From a virus, in IMG/VR virus record IMGVR_UViG_3300030117_002645, positions 11,620-45,203 of that record: a DNA stretch of 33,584 bases; one strand, given 5' to 3'. How positions within the stretch are numbered: the stretch's first letter is position 1; each line of letters begins with the position of its first letter. Position numbers and translations under genes: made by a program. The notes under the pieces were generated by a model. The model made no database searches and was not told the DNA's origin. It saw nothing but the letters and a program-made list of their open reading frames with translations. Below are positions 1-8,984 of this stretch, piece after piece.

Positions 1-1
1 T

Positions 2-187
2 GTAGATGGTTTTTTAGCACATGAAGTTGAAGATGCAGTACCTCAAGCTGTGAAAGGTGATAAAGATGCAGTAGATGCAAAAGGAAATATAGTGTCACAA
101 ATGATTGACCACAGTAAACTTGTACCTTTACTCGTTAAGACCATACAAGAATTAGAAGCTAGAATTACAGCATTGGAGAACGCATAA
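2..187 (+). CDS. C-terminal end of a phage fibre/spike with an S74-type intramolecular chaperone (5' partial)
   Basis: The open frame enters from the left edge and stops at TAA (185-187), giving 61 residues with no start inside the window. The sequence reads GFLAHEVEDAVPQAV, then MIDHSKLVPLLVKTIQELEARI. This is the typical end of the Peptidase_S74 / endosialidase chaperone domain: a conserved GFxAHEV(E/Q) motif, then the D-x-S-K-L-V-P-L-L helix that runs into a trimeric coiled coil. In that family the domain folds the fibre trimer and then cleaves itself off; the catalytic Ser-Lys part would lie upstream of the window. The stop overlaps the next start as TAATG, so the two fibre genes are probably translationally coupled. 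Family assignment is confident; the receptor-binding part is not visible. Confidence 0.85.
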   Translation, partial: VDGFLAHEVEDAVPQAVKGDKDAVDAKGNIVSQMIDHSKLVPLLVKTIQELEARITALENA

Positions 188-2694
188 TGACTAAAGCAGC
201 AGAATTAGCAAAGATTGTAGATGCCAGTGGTAATGTTGTAACTTCTGGAACTGTAGAACCAGCAGGTGATACTGCTGCAGGTGATAATGCAGCTATTGGT
301 TTTACTTCTGCCGAAGGCATTATTATCACAGGTCAAGGATCAACTAATGATGTAACAATTAAAAATGACGCTGACGCTGATGTAATTGAAATACCAACTG
401 GTACAACCAATGTAACTGTTGCAGGTTCGGTAACAGCAACAGGATTTATTATTGGATCTGCTGATATTAATGAGAACGACTTAGAATCTATAGATGGCAT
501 AACAGCAGGCACCGTAGCCGCATCAAAAGCAGCGATTGTAGATACTAATAAAGACATTACTGGATTTAGAAACATAACACTTACTGGCGAGTTAGATGCT
601 GCAACTTTGGATATTTCTGGAGATGCAGATATTGATGGGACATTGGAAGCGGATGCTATTACGATTGGTGGAACTGCCATTGCTTCTATATTAAGTCCAG
701 TAGCAGGTTCTAGCTCTATAGTAACAACTGGAGCGTTAAATTCTGGATCAATAACCTCTGGGTTTGGTAATATAGATACTGGCTCTAGTACGATTACAAC
801 TACTGGTGCAGTAAGCACTGGTGCATTGACTGCAGCATCTTTAGCAATTGATAATATAAGTATTGATGGAACAGAAATAGATTTATCTAGTGGAAGTTTT
901 ACAATAGATAGTGCAGCTAATATCACGCTTGATTGTGGCACTGGTGAATTTTTGTTTAATAATGGTAGTAATGGTAATCTTTTAAAAATACAAGCTGATA
1001 GCAGTAATGTTAATTTTATAGGTATGGTTCAAGATAAAGATTTAGTTTTTAAAGGCAATGATGGGGGTGCTACGATAACTGCTCTTACACTTGATATGTC
1101 AGAGGGTGGTAGAGTTGGTATTGGTACTAGTAGTCCTGCAGCTGCCCTCCATGTTCAAACAACAACAGATGGCTCAGGTTTAAGTGGAGATGACCTTTAC
1201 GTTGCTCGTTTCCAAAACCAAGAAGCTACAACAGATAGGTCTTTTGGTGTTGATATACAAGCAGGTAGTTCTACAACTGACCAAGCACTAAGAATTAAAG
1301 ACCATGATGGCACTAACTCTTTGATGGTTGTTGATGGGGTAGGTAATCAAACTATAGCTGGTAATGTTGTTGTAAGTAAAGCAATTCCAAACGTAGATAT
1401 TAAAGACACTGGCACTGCACAAGCATCAATGGATTTTTTGTCTAACAGTGACACAGTAAGAGCTACAATAGGCATGGAAAGAAGTGCTGGTGGTGGGTTG
1501 TTTGTAGGTTCGTCAGCCTATTCTGCTGTATTTGGAACAGCTAGTAGTGGTAACACAGAGTTTGCGACAAATAATAATATAAGAATGGTTATAGACAGCA
1601 GTGGCAAAGTTGGTATTGGCACAAGTTCACCAAGTGAAATTTTTGAAGTTAATAGTGGAACTGGAAATATTGCCGCTAAACTTGTAAGCACTGATTCATT
1701 AGCTGTGATTGCCTTTAAAGATAACAGTACATCAGATGTGCAATTTTTAGGTGCTGATGGTGATAATTTAGTATTTTATACTGGCTCATCTGCCTCTGAA
1801 CGTATGCGAATAGATAGCAGTGGTAATATTGGTATTGGCACTACATCCCCAACTAAGAATCTAACAATTCAAGGCACAGCTTCAACATTAAGGCTAGAAG
1901 ATAATACAAGTGGCAGATACGCAGATATTGAAAATTCAGATGGAAGAATGATTTTACGTTCTGACCCTGACAATGCTGTTTCATCTAGTAGATTCGTATT
2001 TGAAATTGATGGTTCAGAAGTTGCGAGAATAGAAGGTGGAAATATATTGGTAGGAACTACAAGTGATAGTTCTGATGGACAAGGTGCAAGACTGAAATCT
2101 GGTGGTCGTGGAGATTTCACTGTAAGTGGTGGTGTTTGTTCAATAATGAACAGAAAGAGCAGTGATGGAAGTATTCTATTTTTTCAACAAGACAACACTG
2201 CTGAAGGGAGTGTATCAGTAAGTGGTTCAACTGTTTCATATAATGGTGGTCACTTATCAAGATGGTCACAATTGACAGACAACACTCGTGATGACGCAAT
2301 AGTCAAAGGCACAGTAATGACCAACCTTGACCAAATGGCAGAGTGGACAACAGATGGTGTAACAGAAGATAATGAGCAGTTAAACTGTATGGCAGTATCA
2401 AGTGTAGAGGGTGATGTTAATGTTGCTGGAGTTTTTGTTAACTGGGACAATGATGATGAAGTTTATAAAAATGATATGAACGTAGCAATGACTGGTGATA
2501 TGGTTATTCGTATTGCTAAAGATACAACAGTAACTAGAGGTGATTTACTTATGAGTGCTGGAGATGGTACTGCAAAACCTCAAGGTGACGACATTGTAAG
2601 AAGTAAAACAATAGCAAAAGTTATATCAACAAATAAATCACACACATATAATGATGGCACATATTTAGTGCCATGTGTATTAATGGCTTGTTAA
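187..2694 (+). CDS. Tail fibre / structural protein with VGIGTSSP repeats
   Basis: This is an 835-residue protein rich in Gly, Ser, Thr, Asp and Ala with almost no Cys, as expected of a beta-rich fibre. The first ~280 residues contain short repeating ITTTGA/STGAL-type strands. Three copies of a V/I-GIGT-S/T-SP motif start near residues 310, 475 and 548; two are preceded by IDSSGK/N. This motif is common in marine phage fibres that carry S74-type chaperones. The last ~110 residues (from about TNLDQMAEWTTDG to the end) look like a compact, conserved C-terminal domain and are not repetitive, so they may be a trimerisation or processing domain; I cannot name it. The start overlaps the previous stop (TAATG). 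It probably forms part of the host-recognition apparatus together with the upstream S74 protein. Confidence 0.8.
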   Translation: MTKAAELAKIVDASGNVVTSGTVEPAGDTAAGDNAAIGFTSAEGIIITGQGSTNDVTIKNDADADVIEIPTGTTNVTVAGSVTATGFIIGSADINENDLESIDGITAGTVAASKAAIVDTNKDITGFRNITLTGELDAATLDISGDADIDGTLEADAITIGGTAIASILSPVAGSSSIVTTGALNSGSITSGFGNIDTGSSTITTTGAVSTGALTAASLAIDNISIDGTEIDLSSGSFTIDSAANITLDCGTGEFLFNNGSNGNLLKIQADSSNVNFIGMVQDKDLVFKGNDGGATITALTLDMSEGGRVGIGTSSPAAALHVQTTTDGSGLSGDDLYVARFQNQEATTDRSFGVDIQAGSSTTDQALRIKDHDGTNSLMVVDGVGNQTIAGNVVVSKAIPNVDIKDTGTAQASMDFLSNSDTVRATIGMERSAGGGLFVGSSAYSAVFGTASSGNTEFATNNNIRMVIDSSGKVGIGTSSPSEIFEVNSGTGNIAAKLVSTDSLAVIAFKDNSTSDVQFLGADGDNLVFYTGSSASERMRIDSSGNIGIGTTSPTKNLTIQGTASTLRLEDNTSGRYADIENSDGRMILRSDPDNAVSSSRFVFEIDGSEVARIEGGNILVGTTSDSSDGQGARLKSGGRGDFTVSGGVCSIMNRKSSDGSILFFQQDNTAEGSVSVSGSTVSYNGGHLSRWSQLTDNTRDDAIVKGTVMTNLDQMAEWTTDGVTEDNEQLNCMAVSSVEGDVNVAGVFVNWDNDDEVYKNDMNVAMTGDMVIRIAKDTTVTRGDLLMSAGDGTAKPQGDDIVRSKTIAKVISTNKSHTYNDGTYLVPCVLMAC

Positions 2695-2711
2695 CTAAAT
2701 AGGAGAATAAA

Positions 2712-3023
2712 ATGGCAGTAACATGGACAATATCTAATATGGATAGAGCAATAAAACTTGATGGTAAAGATGACGTAGTCACAACTATACATTGGCGAGC
2801 AAGTGAAACAGATAGTGATGGCAATAGTGGTTCATCATATGGCTCTGTAGGTGTAACATTAGGCAAAGACTTTATAGCATACAAAGACATCAAAGAAGCA
2901 AATGCCATACAATGGGCAAAAGATGCTTTGGGTGCAGATGAGGTGAAGAAGATTGAAGATAGTATTGCTAGTCAGATAGCTGAAGCAAAGACACCGACAA
3001 CAGCAAGTGGAGTATCGTGGTGA
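2712..3023 (+). CDS. DUF7936-like small phage structural protein
   Basis: A 103-residue protein with a strong ribosome-binding site (AGGAG about 8 nt before ATG). It begins VTWTISNMDR, continues with VVTTIHWRASETDSDG and a GSSYGSVGV strand, and has a helical second half ending in SGVSW. This pattern (MxVTW-I--M-R, V--HWRA-(D)-G, AI-WAK--LG, W at the end) is one I associate with the short phage protein family DUF7936. The family is usually encoded among tail and fibre genes and is of unproven function. The position between two fibre-like genes fits a decoration or tail accessory role. Identification is from the sequence pattern only. Confidence 0.65.
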   Translation: MAVTWTISNMDRAIKLDGKDDVVTTIHWRASETDSDGNSGSSYGSVGVTLGKDFIAYKDIKEANAIQWAKDALGADEVKKIEDSIASQIAEAKTPTTASGVSW

Positions 3024-3034
3024 TGGGGGTATAA

Positions 3035-3529
3035 TTGTTTAGTTCACTTGCATTTGCTGAAAGACCTTTTTGTGACCAAACAATATTGTTGGCAGGTGTT
3101 GCCGAGTTAAGTGGTATTGCATCTAAAACATCTGTAGGTGTAGGAATTATGTCTGGCGTTGCATCTGCCAGTACAAATTTTATTCAAACAAGTAATGGTA
3201 TTTATATAACTGGCGGTAGTAATGTAGATCTTAGTTTTAACAACATCTTAACATCTGCTGCTATAGAAATTAAAGGCTCGATACTTGCAGAAGAAGCTAT
3301 AGATATTGAATCTCCATTTACACAAACTGCAAATAGTATTAGAATAGCATCAGGTGTTGCAAGTAAAGATTTTAATTTTACTAAAACATCTGTGGGAGAA
3401 ATTAAGTTTGTGGAAGTTAATGCAAGTGCGACACCAGAAAGTTATACAGAGATAACACCAAGTGGTACAGAGACATGGACAGAGATTACGCCTAGTGGCA
3501 CAGAGACATATACTGAAATAGTGAGGTAA
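3035..3529 (+). CDS. Small structural protein with C-terminal 11-residue repeats
   Basis: A 164-residue protein that probably starts at TTG (3035). A GGGGGT stretch lies just upstream, no ATG in this frame precedes the conserved-looking start SSLAFAERPF, and the only nearby upstream ATG (3023) reads into a stop. The middle contains alternating hydrophobic beta-strand patterns such as ASKTSVGVGIMSGVAS and ASKDFNFTKTSVGEI, which may be two internal copies of one strand unit. The C-terminus is a tandem repeat of TYTEITPSGTE. It lies 3 nt before the next structural gene. I do not recognise a family. Position and composition suggest a virion surface or fibre accessory protein. Confidence 0.65.
   Translation: MFSSLAFAERPFCDQTILLAGVAELSGIASKTSVGVGIMSGVASASTNFIQTSNGIYITGGSNVDLSFNNILTSAAIEIKGSILAEEAIDIESPFTQTANSIRIASGVASKDFNFTKTSVGEIKFVEVNASATPESYTEITPSGTETWTEITPSGTETYTEIVR
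3440..3526 (+). repeat. 33-bp tandem repeat coding TYTEITPSGTE
   Basis: Two full 33-bp units (3440-3472, 3473-3505) and one partial unit encode SYTEITPSGTE, TWTEITPSGTE and TYTEIVR at the C-terminus of the preceding protein. The DNA copies have drifted at synonymous positions (for example ataacaccaagtggt against attacgcctagtggc). The repeat is therefore kept at protein level rather than being a recent slippage product. Confidence 0.85.
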
Positions 3530-3531
3530 AC

Positions 3532-4416
3532 ATGGCAAGTACATATACAGCGAATAGTGGTATAGAAAAGATAGGTGCTGGTGAACAAGCTGGTGCTTGG
3601 GGTACTACAACTAACAATAACTTTGATATAATTGATAGAGCCATAAATGGCGTAGGATCTATAACTTTATCTGGCACAACACATACTTTAACAACTAGCG
3701 ATGGCACACCATCAGAAGGTGGTAACAAAGTTTTAGTATTAGGTGGCTCTCCGTCTGGTACAAACACAATTACTATATCTCCAAACGATCAAGATAAAAT
3801 GTTTTTTGTTCACAATAGCACAAGTCAGACTGCTACATTTACACAAGGATCTGGTGGTAATGTGAATGTGCCTGCTGGTGCAAAAGCCTTAATATATGCA
3901 GATGGTGCAGGATCTGGTGCAGCGGTTGTAGATTTATTAGATAGTTTAACATTTGGTGGTACTAAATTAACTGCAACAGCATCAGAGTTAAATCTTATGG
4001 ATGGTGGCACAAGTGCTGGAACAACCGCAGTTGCAGCAGGTGATGGTATCGTAACTAACGATGGTGGCACAATGAGACAAACTACTGCTGCTACTTTTTC
4101 CACATATTTTAATGCTAATCTTGTTACAGTGCCAAGCCCTATAACATCAGCTACGCACACGCTAACACCAAGTGTAGCACAATCACATTATCAGAAAGTA
4201 GATACGTCTAGTAACAATGTAGCGTTAACTTTAGCGATAGGTAGTTTAGCTATAGGCCAATATATAATTGTAGATAAAACAAGCTCTTCTAACACATTAA
4301 CAATCAGTTACCCATCTAATTCACAAGGTGTAAGTCTTGGTAGTTCGGCATCTTTTGCAATAGCAATAAATCAAAATGGAAGTATATTTACTTTTGTAGA
4401 GTCAATTAAATATTAG
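3532..4416 (+). CDS. Phage fibre/tail protein
   Basis: A 294-residue beta-rich protein. The first 40 residues (GIEKIGAGEQAGAWGTTTNNNFDIIDRAI) match the start commonly seen in marine phage fibre proteins of this kind. A central module LTATASELNLMDGGTSAGTTAVAAGDGI is another widespread fibre motif (residues about 145-175). The C-terminal third is Ser/Thr-rich strands ending in a hydrophobic GSIFTFVESIKY. The start has GAGGTAAAC before ATG and lies only two bases after the previous stop. It probably belongs to the same adsorption apparatus as its neighbours. The exact place in the virion cannot be told from sequence. Confidence 0.75.
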   Translation: MASTYTANSGIEKIGAGEQAGAWGTTTNNNFDIIDRAINGVGSITLSGTTHTLTTSDGTPSEGGNKVLVLGGSPSGTNTITISPNDQDKMFFVHNSTSQTATFTQGSGGNVNVPAGAKALIYADGAGSGAAVVDLLDSLTFGGTKLTATASELNLMDGGTSAGTTAVAAGDGIVTNDGGTMRQTTAATFSTYFNANLVTVPSPITSATHTLTPSVAQSHYQKVDTSSNNVALTLAIGSLAIGQYIIVDKTSSSNTLTISYPSNSQGVSLGSSASFAIAINQNGSIFTFVESIKY

Positions 4417-4423
4417 GTGATAC

Positions 4424-5611
4424 ATGGCAATACCATTAATATCAAATGTAGGGTTTACTGAAATAAGTTCATCAGGTGTTTTAAATGACAAGGCTGGTAC
4501 TGCAAAAAGTAAATTACCTGTCCAATTATTTAAGTTGTCTAGCGCCATCACAGGTAATTTGCAAATGAATAACGACTCTGCACATAAAAAAATAATATTA
4601 GACACAAATGGGAACAACATTACAAACTCTTCTGGCTCTCCTCTAACAAACAATTCTAGTGTTGCATTAGAATTAAAAGGTAGTGGTAATGTGCAATCTA
4701 CATTAAAAACATTTACATCATCCCAAAGTTCAACAAGTAACTCTGGAACAACTACAATAAGTGAGGCAGATAATTCTACAGTGGTAGTACAGACAGATAC
4801 ACATACTTTTGATACTGCTTTAGTTAGTGACACTAGAGGTTCTGGTGCTTCTTCAGGATCTGGTGGTGGTGTTAGTTTTGGCGATGGTAATACAACTGTA
4901 ACAAAGCCAAATACTGGTAGTAATTCTGCTATGCTTGTAAATGAGACATATTATACTACAGGTTTTACAACTCTTTTTGGTGGAGTAGGACTTGATAACA
5001 TAGATAGGTCAGATTTTGGAATGTCTTTTACTCATGCCTTTATGGAAGATGGCACAACAATAAGTGGTCGTATTTCTGGTCCATCAACCTCAGGTGGAAC
5101 AGGAGGCACAAGCACATTTGATGGTGGCACTTCAAAACGACCAAGTACAAATACAACTCATTCTCATGCAGGTGGCACATATCGTTTTATGAAATGGGAT
5201 GACGCTTTAGTTGGTGTAAATACTGGTAACATAGGTAGTTTCGATATTGAAATGTTTATAGACTCTGCAACTGGTAAAGCAGTGGTTGCCATTATAGGTG
5301 GTCGTGGAGCATTTAACCAAATTAAAAACGTAAGTGTTACAGGTCCAACAGCAGGCAGACGATTTATATTTACAAATAATTTAGCAATATCATGCACATT
5401 ATCTGGCAGTGATCCATTTAGTGCAACAGTATCTGCTGGTGCTACGAATACTGTAAACAGAGATTCAACAGATGGATCTTTTAGTTTAACTGGCACTATA
5501 TCTGGCAGCGATGGAAGTAGTAGACCTTTTGCTTTAAAAGAAATTAACGATGGTTCAGGCAGTATCGATGAAACTGCTTATACTGGAACTAAATCAGTCA
5601 GTGCGTTCTAA
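4424..5611 (+). CDS. Putative virion structural protein, unrecognised
   Basis: A 395-residue protein, again Gly/Ser/Thr/Asn-rich and beta-rich. The first ~60 residues contain a more ordered segment (SNVGFTEISSSGVLNDKAG, then LFKLSSAITGNLQMNND). A glycine-rich hinge GSGASSGSGGGVSFGDGN lies near residues 137-155, and another near residues 220-245. The C-terminal half has a possible beta-jellyroll-like segment (RFMKWDDALVGVNTGNIGSFDIEMFID). I do not recognise the family. The stop overlaps the next start (TAATG), so it is cotranslated with the large tail protein that follows. The location points to a fibre or baseplate-type component. Confidence 0.7.
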   Translation: MAIPLISNVGFTEISSSGVLNDKAGTAKSKLPVQLFKLSSAITGNLQMNNDSAHKKIILDTNGNNITNSSGSPLTNNSSVALELKGSGNVQSTLKTFTSSQSSTSNSGTTTISEADNSTVVVQTDTHTFDTALVSDTRGSGASSGSGGGVSFGDGNTTVTKPNTGSNSAMLVNETYYTTGFTTLFGGVGLDNIDRSDFGMSFTHAFMEDGTTISGRISGPSTSGGTGGTSTFDGGTSKRPSTNTTHSHAGGTYRFMKWDDALVGVNTGNIGSFDIEMFIDSATGKAVVAIIGGRGAFNQIKNVSVTGPTAGRRFIFTNNLAISCTLSGSDPFSATVSAGATNTVNRDSTDGSFSLTGTISGSDGSSRPFALKEINDGSGSIDETAYTGTKSVSAF

Positions 5612-7809
5612 TGCCCTTAAATAAAATAACATTCAAATCAGGTATAGTATCAGATATTACCCCATATAGTAATGAGGGCGGTTTTGTTGATGGAGACAAA
5701 ATTAGATTTAGATTGGGTTCACCAGAAAAAATAGGTGGTTGGTCTAAGTTTAGCCCTAATACATATTTAGGTAGCGCAAGAAGACTTCTTAATTGGGTTG
5801 CATTAGATGGATCTGATTTTTTAGGTGTTGGCACACATTTAAAGTATTATATAGAGGAGGGGCAAACCTTTAACGATATAACACCTATTAGGTCAACAAT
5901 TAACACAAATGTCACATTTACAACTAATACAGTATCCGATACTGAAGATAGCACTTTTCAAACAGTTCTTGTAAGCGCAAATGCACACGGTGCAAATCTA
6001 AATGATTTTGTTACAATATCAAATGCTGATACTGCAGTTGGTGGGATTGCAGCTTCAACTATTGGTGATTCTGACGGGAAAGAGCATCAGATAGTTGAGA
6101 TTGTTAGTTCAAATCAATTTAGAATAAATGTTGGCACTACTGCAAGTTCTGCTACAACTGGTGCAGCAAAAAGTTCAGGGAGCGTTGAGTTGAAATTTCA
6201 AATTAATACTGGGCTTGATGTTACTGTTGGTGGCACAGGATGGGGTGCTGGTCAGTGGAGCGGCACAACAACAAATGCCGCAGCCACAACAATAAATGAG
6301 GGTGGTACTTATTCTGACTCAGATACAACGTTGACTGTTGCATCTTCAAATCCTGCAATTCCTGCGGGAGGAAATCATCAAATAGTTGCAACAGATATAT
6401 TATTTATAGACAACGAATTAATTACTGTTACAAATGTAGCAACAAATGATTTAACTGTTACAAGAGCTTCTAGTGGAACTACTGCATCATCACATGCAGA
6501 TGGAACTACAGTTAGATTAGCTAAGGGTAATGCAGATGCAGCCAATGATTTTGTTGGCTGGGGTAATGCAGCATCTGTTAGAGTTCCGGGTGCGCAAATT
6601 AGGCTTTGGTCACATGATAATTTTGGTGAGGACATTATAATAAATCCAAGAGATGGTGGTTTATTTTATTGGGACAAAACAGATGGCACAAGCACTAGAG
6701 CAGTAAAACTTAATACTAGAGCAGGAACAAAGACAAGCATTCCGACAGTTGCAAAGCAGATAATAGTTTCCGATCAAGACAGGCATGTCATAGTTTTTGG
6801 ATGTGATGGCTTGGCTTCTAGCTCGACAGATACAGATGGGGATGGGGTGCAAGATCCTTTGTTAATTAGGTTCTCATCTCAAGAAAATCCTTTGGATTTT
6901 TTTCCTACAACTACAAACACAGCAGGTGATATTAGGTTAGGTGGTGGCTCTGAGTTTGTGCAAGCTGTAGAAACCAAAGAACAAATATTGGTTTACACTA
7001 ATAAAACATTGCACTCTATGAGGTTTATTGGCCCACCATTTACATTTGGTATAAAGGAATTATCAAAAAATATAACAATAATGAGTCCATCGTCTGCTAT
7101 TGCAGTTGATGATAGCGTTTACTGGATGGGCGTTGATACATTTTATTTATATAACGGTCAGACACAACAGCTACCGTGTAGCGTAAAAGATAAAGTTTTT
7201 CTTGATTTAAATATAGAGGAGCGTGACAAAGTTCATGCTGGAGCTAATACTGAGTTTAGTGAAATATGGTGGTTTTACCCTAGCTCAAGTAGCACTGAAA
7301 TAGATAAATATGTTATTTACAATTACCTAGAAAATATATGGTATTTTGGTTCTTTGGCAAGACAAGCTTGGTTAGATAGAGGTATAAGAGCGTTACCATT
7401 AGCAACAGGGGGTCAGAATTTATTTAATCATGAAACTGGGTTTGATGATGATGGCAGTGCTATGACATCATTTGTTGAATCAGCGCCCATGATATTAGGA
7501 GGTGCGGACAGATTTTCTTTTATAAATAGAATAGTTCCAGATGTAAGTTTTGCGGGGTCTACATCAATAAATCCACAGGTTGATTTTACAATTAAAGCAA
7601 GAACACACTCAGGCTCTGGTTTTACACAAACAGATGATAGCAATACATCACAAAGGACAGCAACTAATCCTGTAGAGGTTTATACAGAAAAACTAGATGT
7701 AAGGGTCAGAGGGAGAACTTTTGCACTTCGTGTTGAGGCTACCGAAATAGGCACAAAGTTTAAATTAGGGTCGCCACAAATTAATATTGTACAAGATGGA
7801 AGAAGATAA
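5611..7809 (+). CDS. Large tail/hub structural protein, 732 aa
   Basis: The protein opens with PLNKITFKSGIVSDITPYSNEGGFVDGDKIRFRLG and then KIGGWSKF, a conserved start in marine podovirus-like tail proteins. A long insertion follows (about residues 95-300) with repeat-like modules DFVTISNADTAVGGIA and LTVTRASSGTTASSHADGTTVRL. The second half resembles a propeller-like structural protein: repeated strand pairs such as QIIVSDQDRHVIVFG, EQILVYTNKTLHSMRFIG, DDSVYWMGVDTFYLYNG and EIWWFYPSSSSTEIDKYVIYNYLENIWYFG. Functionally it may be comparable to tail-hub or DNA-stabilisation proteins of podoviruses (P22 gp10-like); this is an analogy, not a demonstrated homology. It overlaps the genes on both sides by one base (TAATG), giving a tightly coupled structural operon. 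Confidence 0.7.
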   Translation: MPLNKITFKSGIVSDITPYSNEGGFVDGDKIRFRLGSPEKIGGWSKFSPNTYLGSARRLLNWVALDGSDFLGVGTHLKYYIEEGQTFNDITPIRSTINTNVTFTTNTVSDTEDSTFQTVLVSANAHGANLNDFVTISNADTAVGGIAASTIGDSDGKEHQIVEIVSSNQFRINVGTTASSATTGAAKSSGSVELKFQINTGLDVTVGGTGWGAGQWSGTTTNAAATTINEGGTYSDSDTTLTVASSNPAIPAGGNHQIVATDILFIDNELITVTNVATNDLTVTRASSGTTASSHADGTTVRLAKGNADAANDFVGWGNAASVRVPGAQIRLWSHDNFGEDIIINPRDGGLFYWDKTDGTSTRAVKLNTRAGTKTSIPTVAKQIIVSDQDRHVIVFGCDGLASSSTDTDGDGVQDPLLIRFSSQENPLDFFPTTTNTAGDIRLGGGSEFVQAVETKEQILVYTNKTLHSMRFIGPPFTFGIKELSKNITIMSPSSAIAVDDSVYWMGVDTFYLYNGQTQQLPCSVKDKVFLDLNIEERDKVHAGANTEFSEIWWFYPSSSSTEIDKYVIYNYLENIWYFGSLARQAWLDRGIRALPLATGGQNLFNHETGFDDDGSAMTSFVESAPMILGGADRFSFINRIVPDVSFAGSTSINPQVDFTIKARTHSGSGFTQTDDSNTSQRTATNPVEVYTEKLDVRVRGRTFALRVEATEIGTKFKLGSPQINIVQDGRR

Positions 7810-8216
7810 TGTTAGTTGTAAGTATACCGCAATATGTTCAAGGTTTAACAAATGCTAAAATAGATTTAACAACGACTGACGCAGAAACATTATATACAGC
7901 GCCAACTAATGCTGATTTTAACCAATCAGTTATAAATTCTATTATAGTTGCAAATGACTCTGGAAGCGCATCTACTATTACAATTACTTTAACAGGTGAT
8001 GGGTTAAACGGTGCTGGATCAGTAACTTCTCATGCATTTACTTTATTTAATGTCAAATCTATAGCAGCAAACACTACTACTGAGCTTTTAACAAGAGATC
8101 TTATTTTAAATGCAGGGGAAATAATTAAAGTAACAGCAGCAAATGCAGATAGGTTACATGTTATTGCAAGCATACAAGAGTTTGCTGTAGTTAGAACGCC
8201 ACAGAGTGATTTATAA
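7809..8216 (+). CDS. Small beta-rich virion protein
   Basis: A 135-residue protein with alternating strand patterns (AETLYTAPTNADFNQSVINSIIVANDSGSASTITITLTG) and a final RLHVIASIQEF strand. A beta-sandwich of this type, with a 'values on a surface' pattern (INSIIVAN, TTELLTRDLILNAGEIIKVTAANADRLHV), is common in phage head or tail decoration proteins. The start and stop both overlap neighbours (TAATG). A virion accessory role is likely from context; no specific function can be assigned. Confidence 0.7.
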   Translation: MLVVSIPQYVQGLTNAKIDLTTTDAETLYTAPTNADFNQSVINSIIVANDSGSASTITITLTGDGLNGAGSVTSHAFTLFNVKSIAANTTTELLTRDLILNAGEIIKVTAANADRLHVIASIQEFAVVRTPQSDL

Positions 8217-8416
8217 TGACAGCATTTATATTGGCATGCTATCTTAATGGAGTAGCTGATAGAGATGGAATATATTTTAGAAGTGCGGCATCATGTATGG
8301 ATTTTAGTCAAATGTTAAGTAATCAAACATATATGAAAGATAATGAGAAGTTTACTTATGAATGTATATGTAAACTTGTGCCATATGTAAATAAAGATAA
8401 AGTGAGGGTATATTAA
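8216..8416 (+). CDS. Conserved small phage protein, 66 aa
   Basis: A short protein with four cysteines. It starts with a hydrophobic segment (FILACYLNGVADRDGIYFRSAASCMDF) and ends ICKLVPYVNKDKVRVY. The pattern FIL--CLNG at the start and C(K)-LVP-VN-DKVRVY at the end recurs in small marine phage proteins as I remember them, but their function is unknown. The paired cysteines could hold a small fold together. It overlaps both the preceding structural gene and the holin gene by one base, so it may belong either to the end of the structural block or to the lysis cassette. Confidence 0.7.
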   Translation: MTAFILACYLNGVADRDGIYFRSAASCMDFSQMLSNQTYMKDNEKFTYECICKLVPYVNKDKVRVY

Positions 8417-8811
8417 TGTTACAAGCTCTTATAGGACCAGTTACAGGACTACTAGATAAGTTTATACCTGATGCAGATCAAAAGGCTAAGTTGGCTCACG
8501 AGATAGCCACCATGTCTGAAAAACATGCGCAGGAGGCTTTGCTTGCCCAGTTAGAAATAAACAAAGCAGAAGCGGCAAGTGGTTCTATATTTAAGGGCGG
8601 CTGGAGACCAGCAGTTGGGTGGGTCTGTGCGATTGCTTTTGCCTATCACTTTATCTTAAAAGATCTAATTATATTTGGTGCAAGTTTTGCTGGTGCAGAA
8701 CTGCCAGAGTTGCCTGAATTTGATATGGGTACACTTTTAACTGTTCTTGGCGGCATGCTTGGAATCGGGGGGCTTAGGACATATGAAAAGCAGAAAGGGT
8801 TGACAAAGTAA
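8416..8811 (+). CDS. Holin, 3TM GTA-holin-like family
   Basis: A 131-residue protein. The amphipathic N-terminal region (DKFIPDADQKAKLAHEIATMSEKHAQEALLAQLEINKAEA) leads into GGWRPAVGWVCAIAFAYHFIL, a membrane segment introduced by the conserved WRP motif. A second hydrophobic stretch follows (IIFGASFAGAELPEL), then LLTVLGGMLGIGGLRTYEKQ at the C-terminus. This layout is that of the 3TM holin family (GTA_holin_3TM type). Holins make the pores that let the lysozyme reach the murein and set the time of lysis. The lysozyme gene is only about 0.5 kb downstream. No spanin gene was recognised nearby. Confidence 0.85.
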   Translation: MLQALIGPVTGLLDKFIPDADQKAKLAHEIATMSEKHAQEALLAQLEINKAEAASGSIFKGGWRPAVGWVCAIAFAYHFILKDLIIFGASFAGAELPELPEFDMGTLLTVLGGMLGIGGLRTYEKQKGLTK

Positions 8812-8846
8812 TACAAGATTTATTTAGACATTTAAGGATACATGTT

Positions 8847-8984
8847 ATGAGTTTATACGCAAATATACATAAAAAAAGAAAAAGAATAAAAGCTGGTAGT
8901 GGAGAGAAGATGAGAAAAAAAGGTGCAAAAGGCGCACCTACAGCTAAAAACTTTAGAAGAGCAAAACAAACAGTTAAAAGATAA
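8847..8984 (+). CDS. Very small, strongly basic protein, 45 aa
   Basis: ATG at 8847 with AAGGA about 9 nt upstream; the stop TAA (8982-8984) shares its last base with the next start (TAATG). The protein starts MSLYANIHKKRKRIKAG and continues with KMRKKGAKGAPTAKNFRRAKQ. More than a third of the residues are Lys or Arg and no acidic cluster is present. Similar short proteins starting MSLYxNI and containing GAPT recur between lysis genes in marine phages as I remember them. A nucleic-acid or membrane-surface binding role is possible. Coupling to both neighbours supports it as a real gene despite its size. Confidence 0.75.
   Translation: MSLYANIHKKRKRIKAGSGEKMRKKGAKGAPTAKNFRRAKQTVKR

Noticed and set aside
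333-941. Long leftward open frame opposite the fibre gene
   Set aside because: It is low-complexity and mirrors the repeated codons of the fibre gene, has no ribosome-binding site, and no leftward transcription unit exists there.
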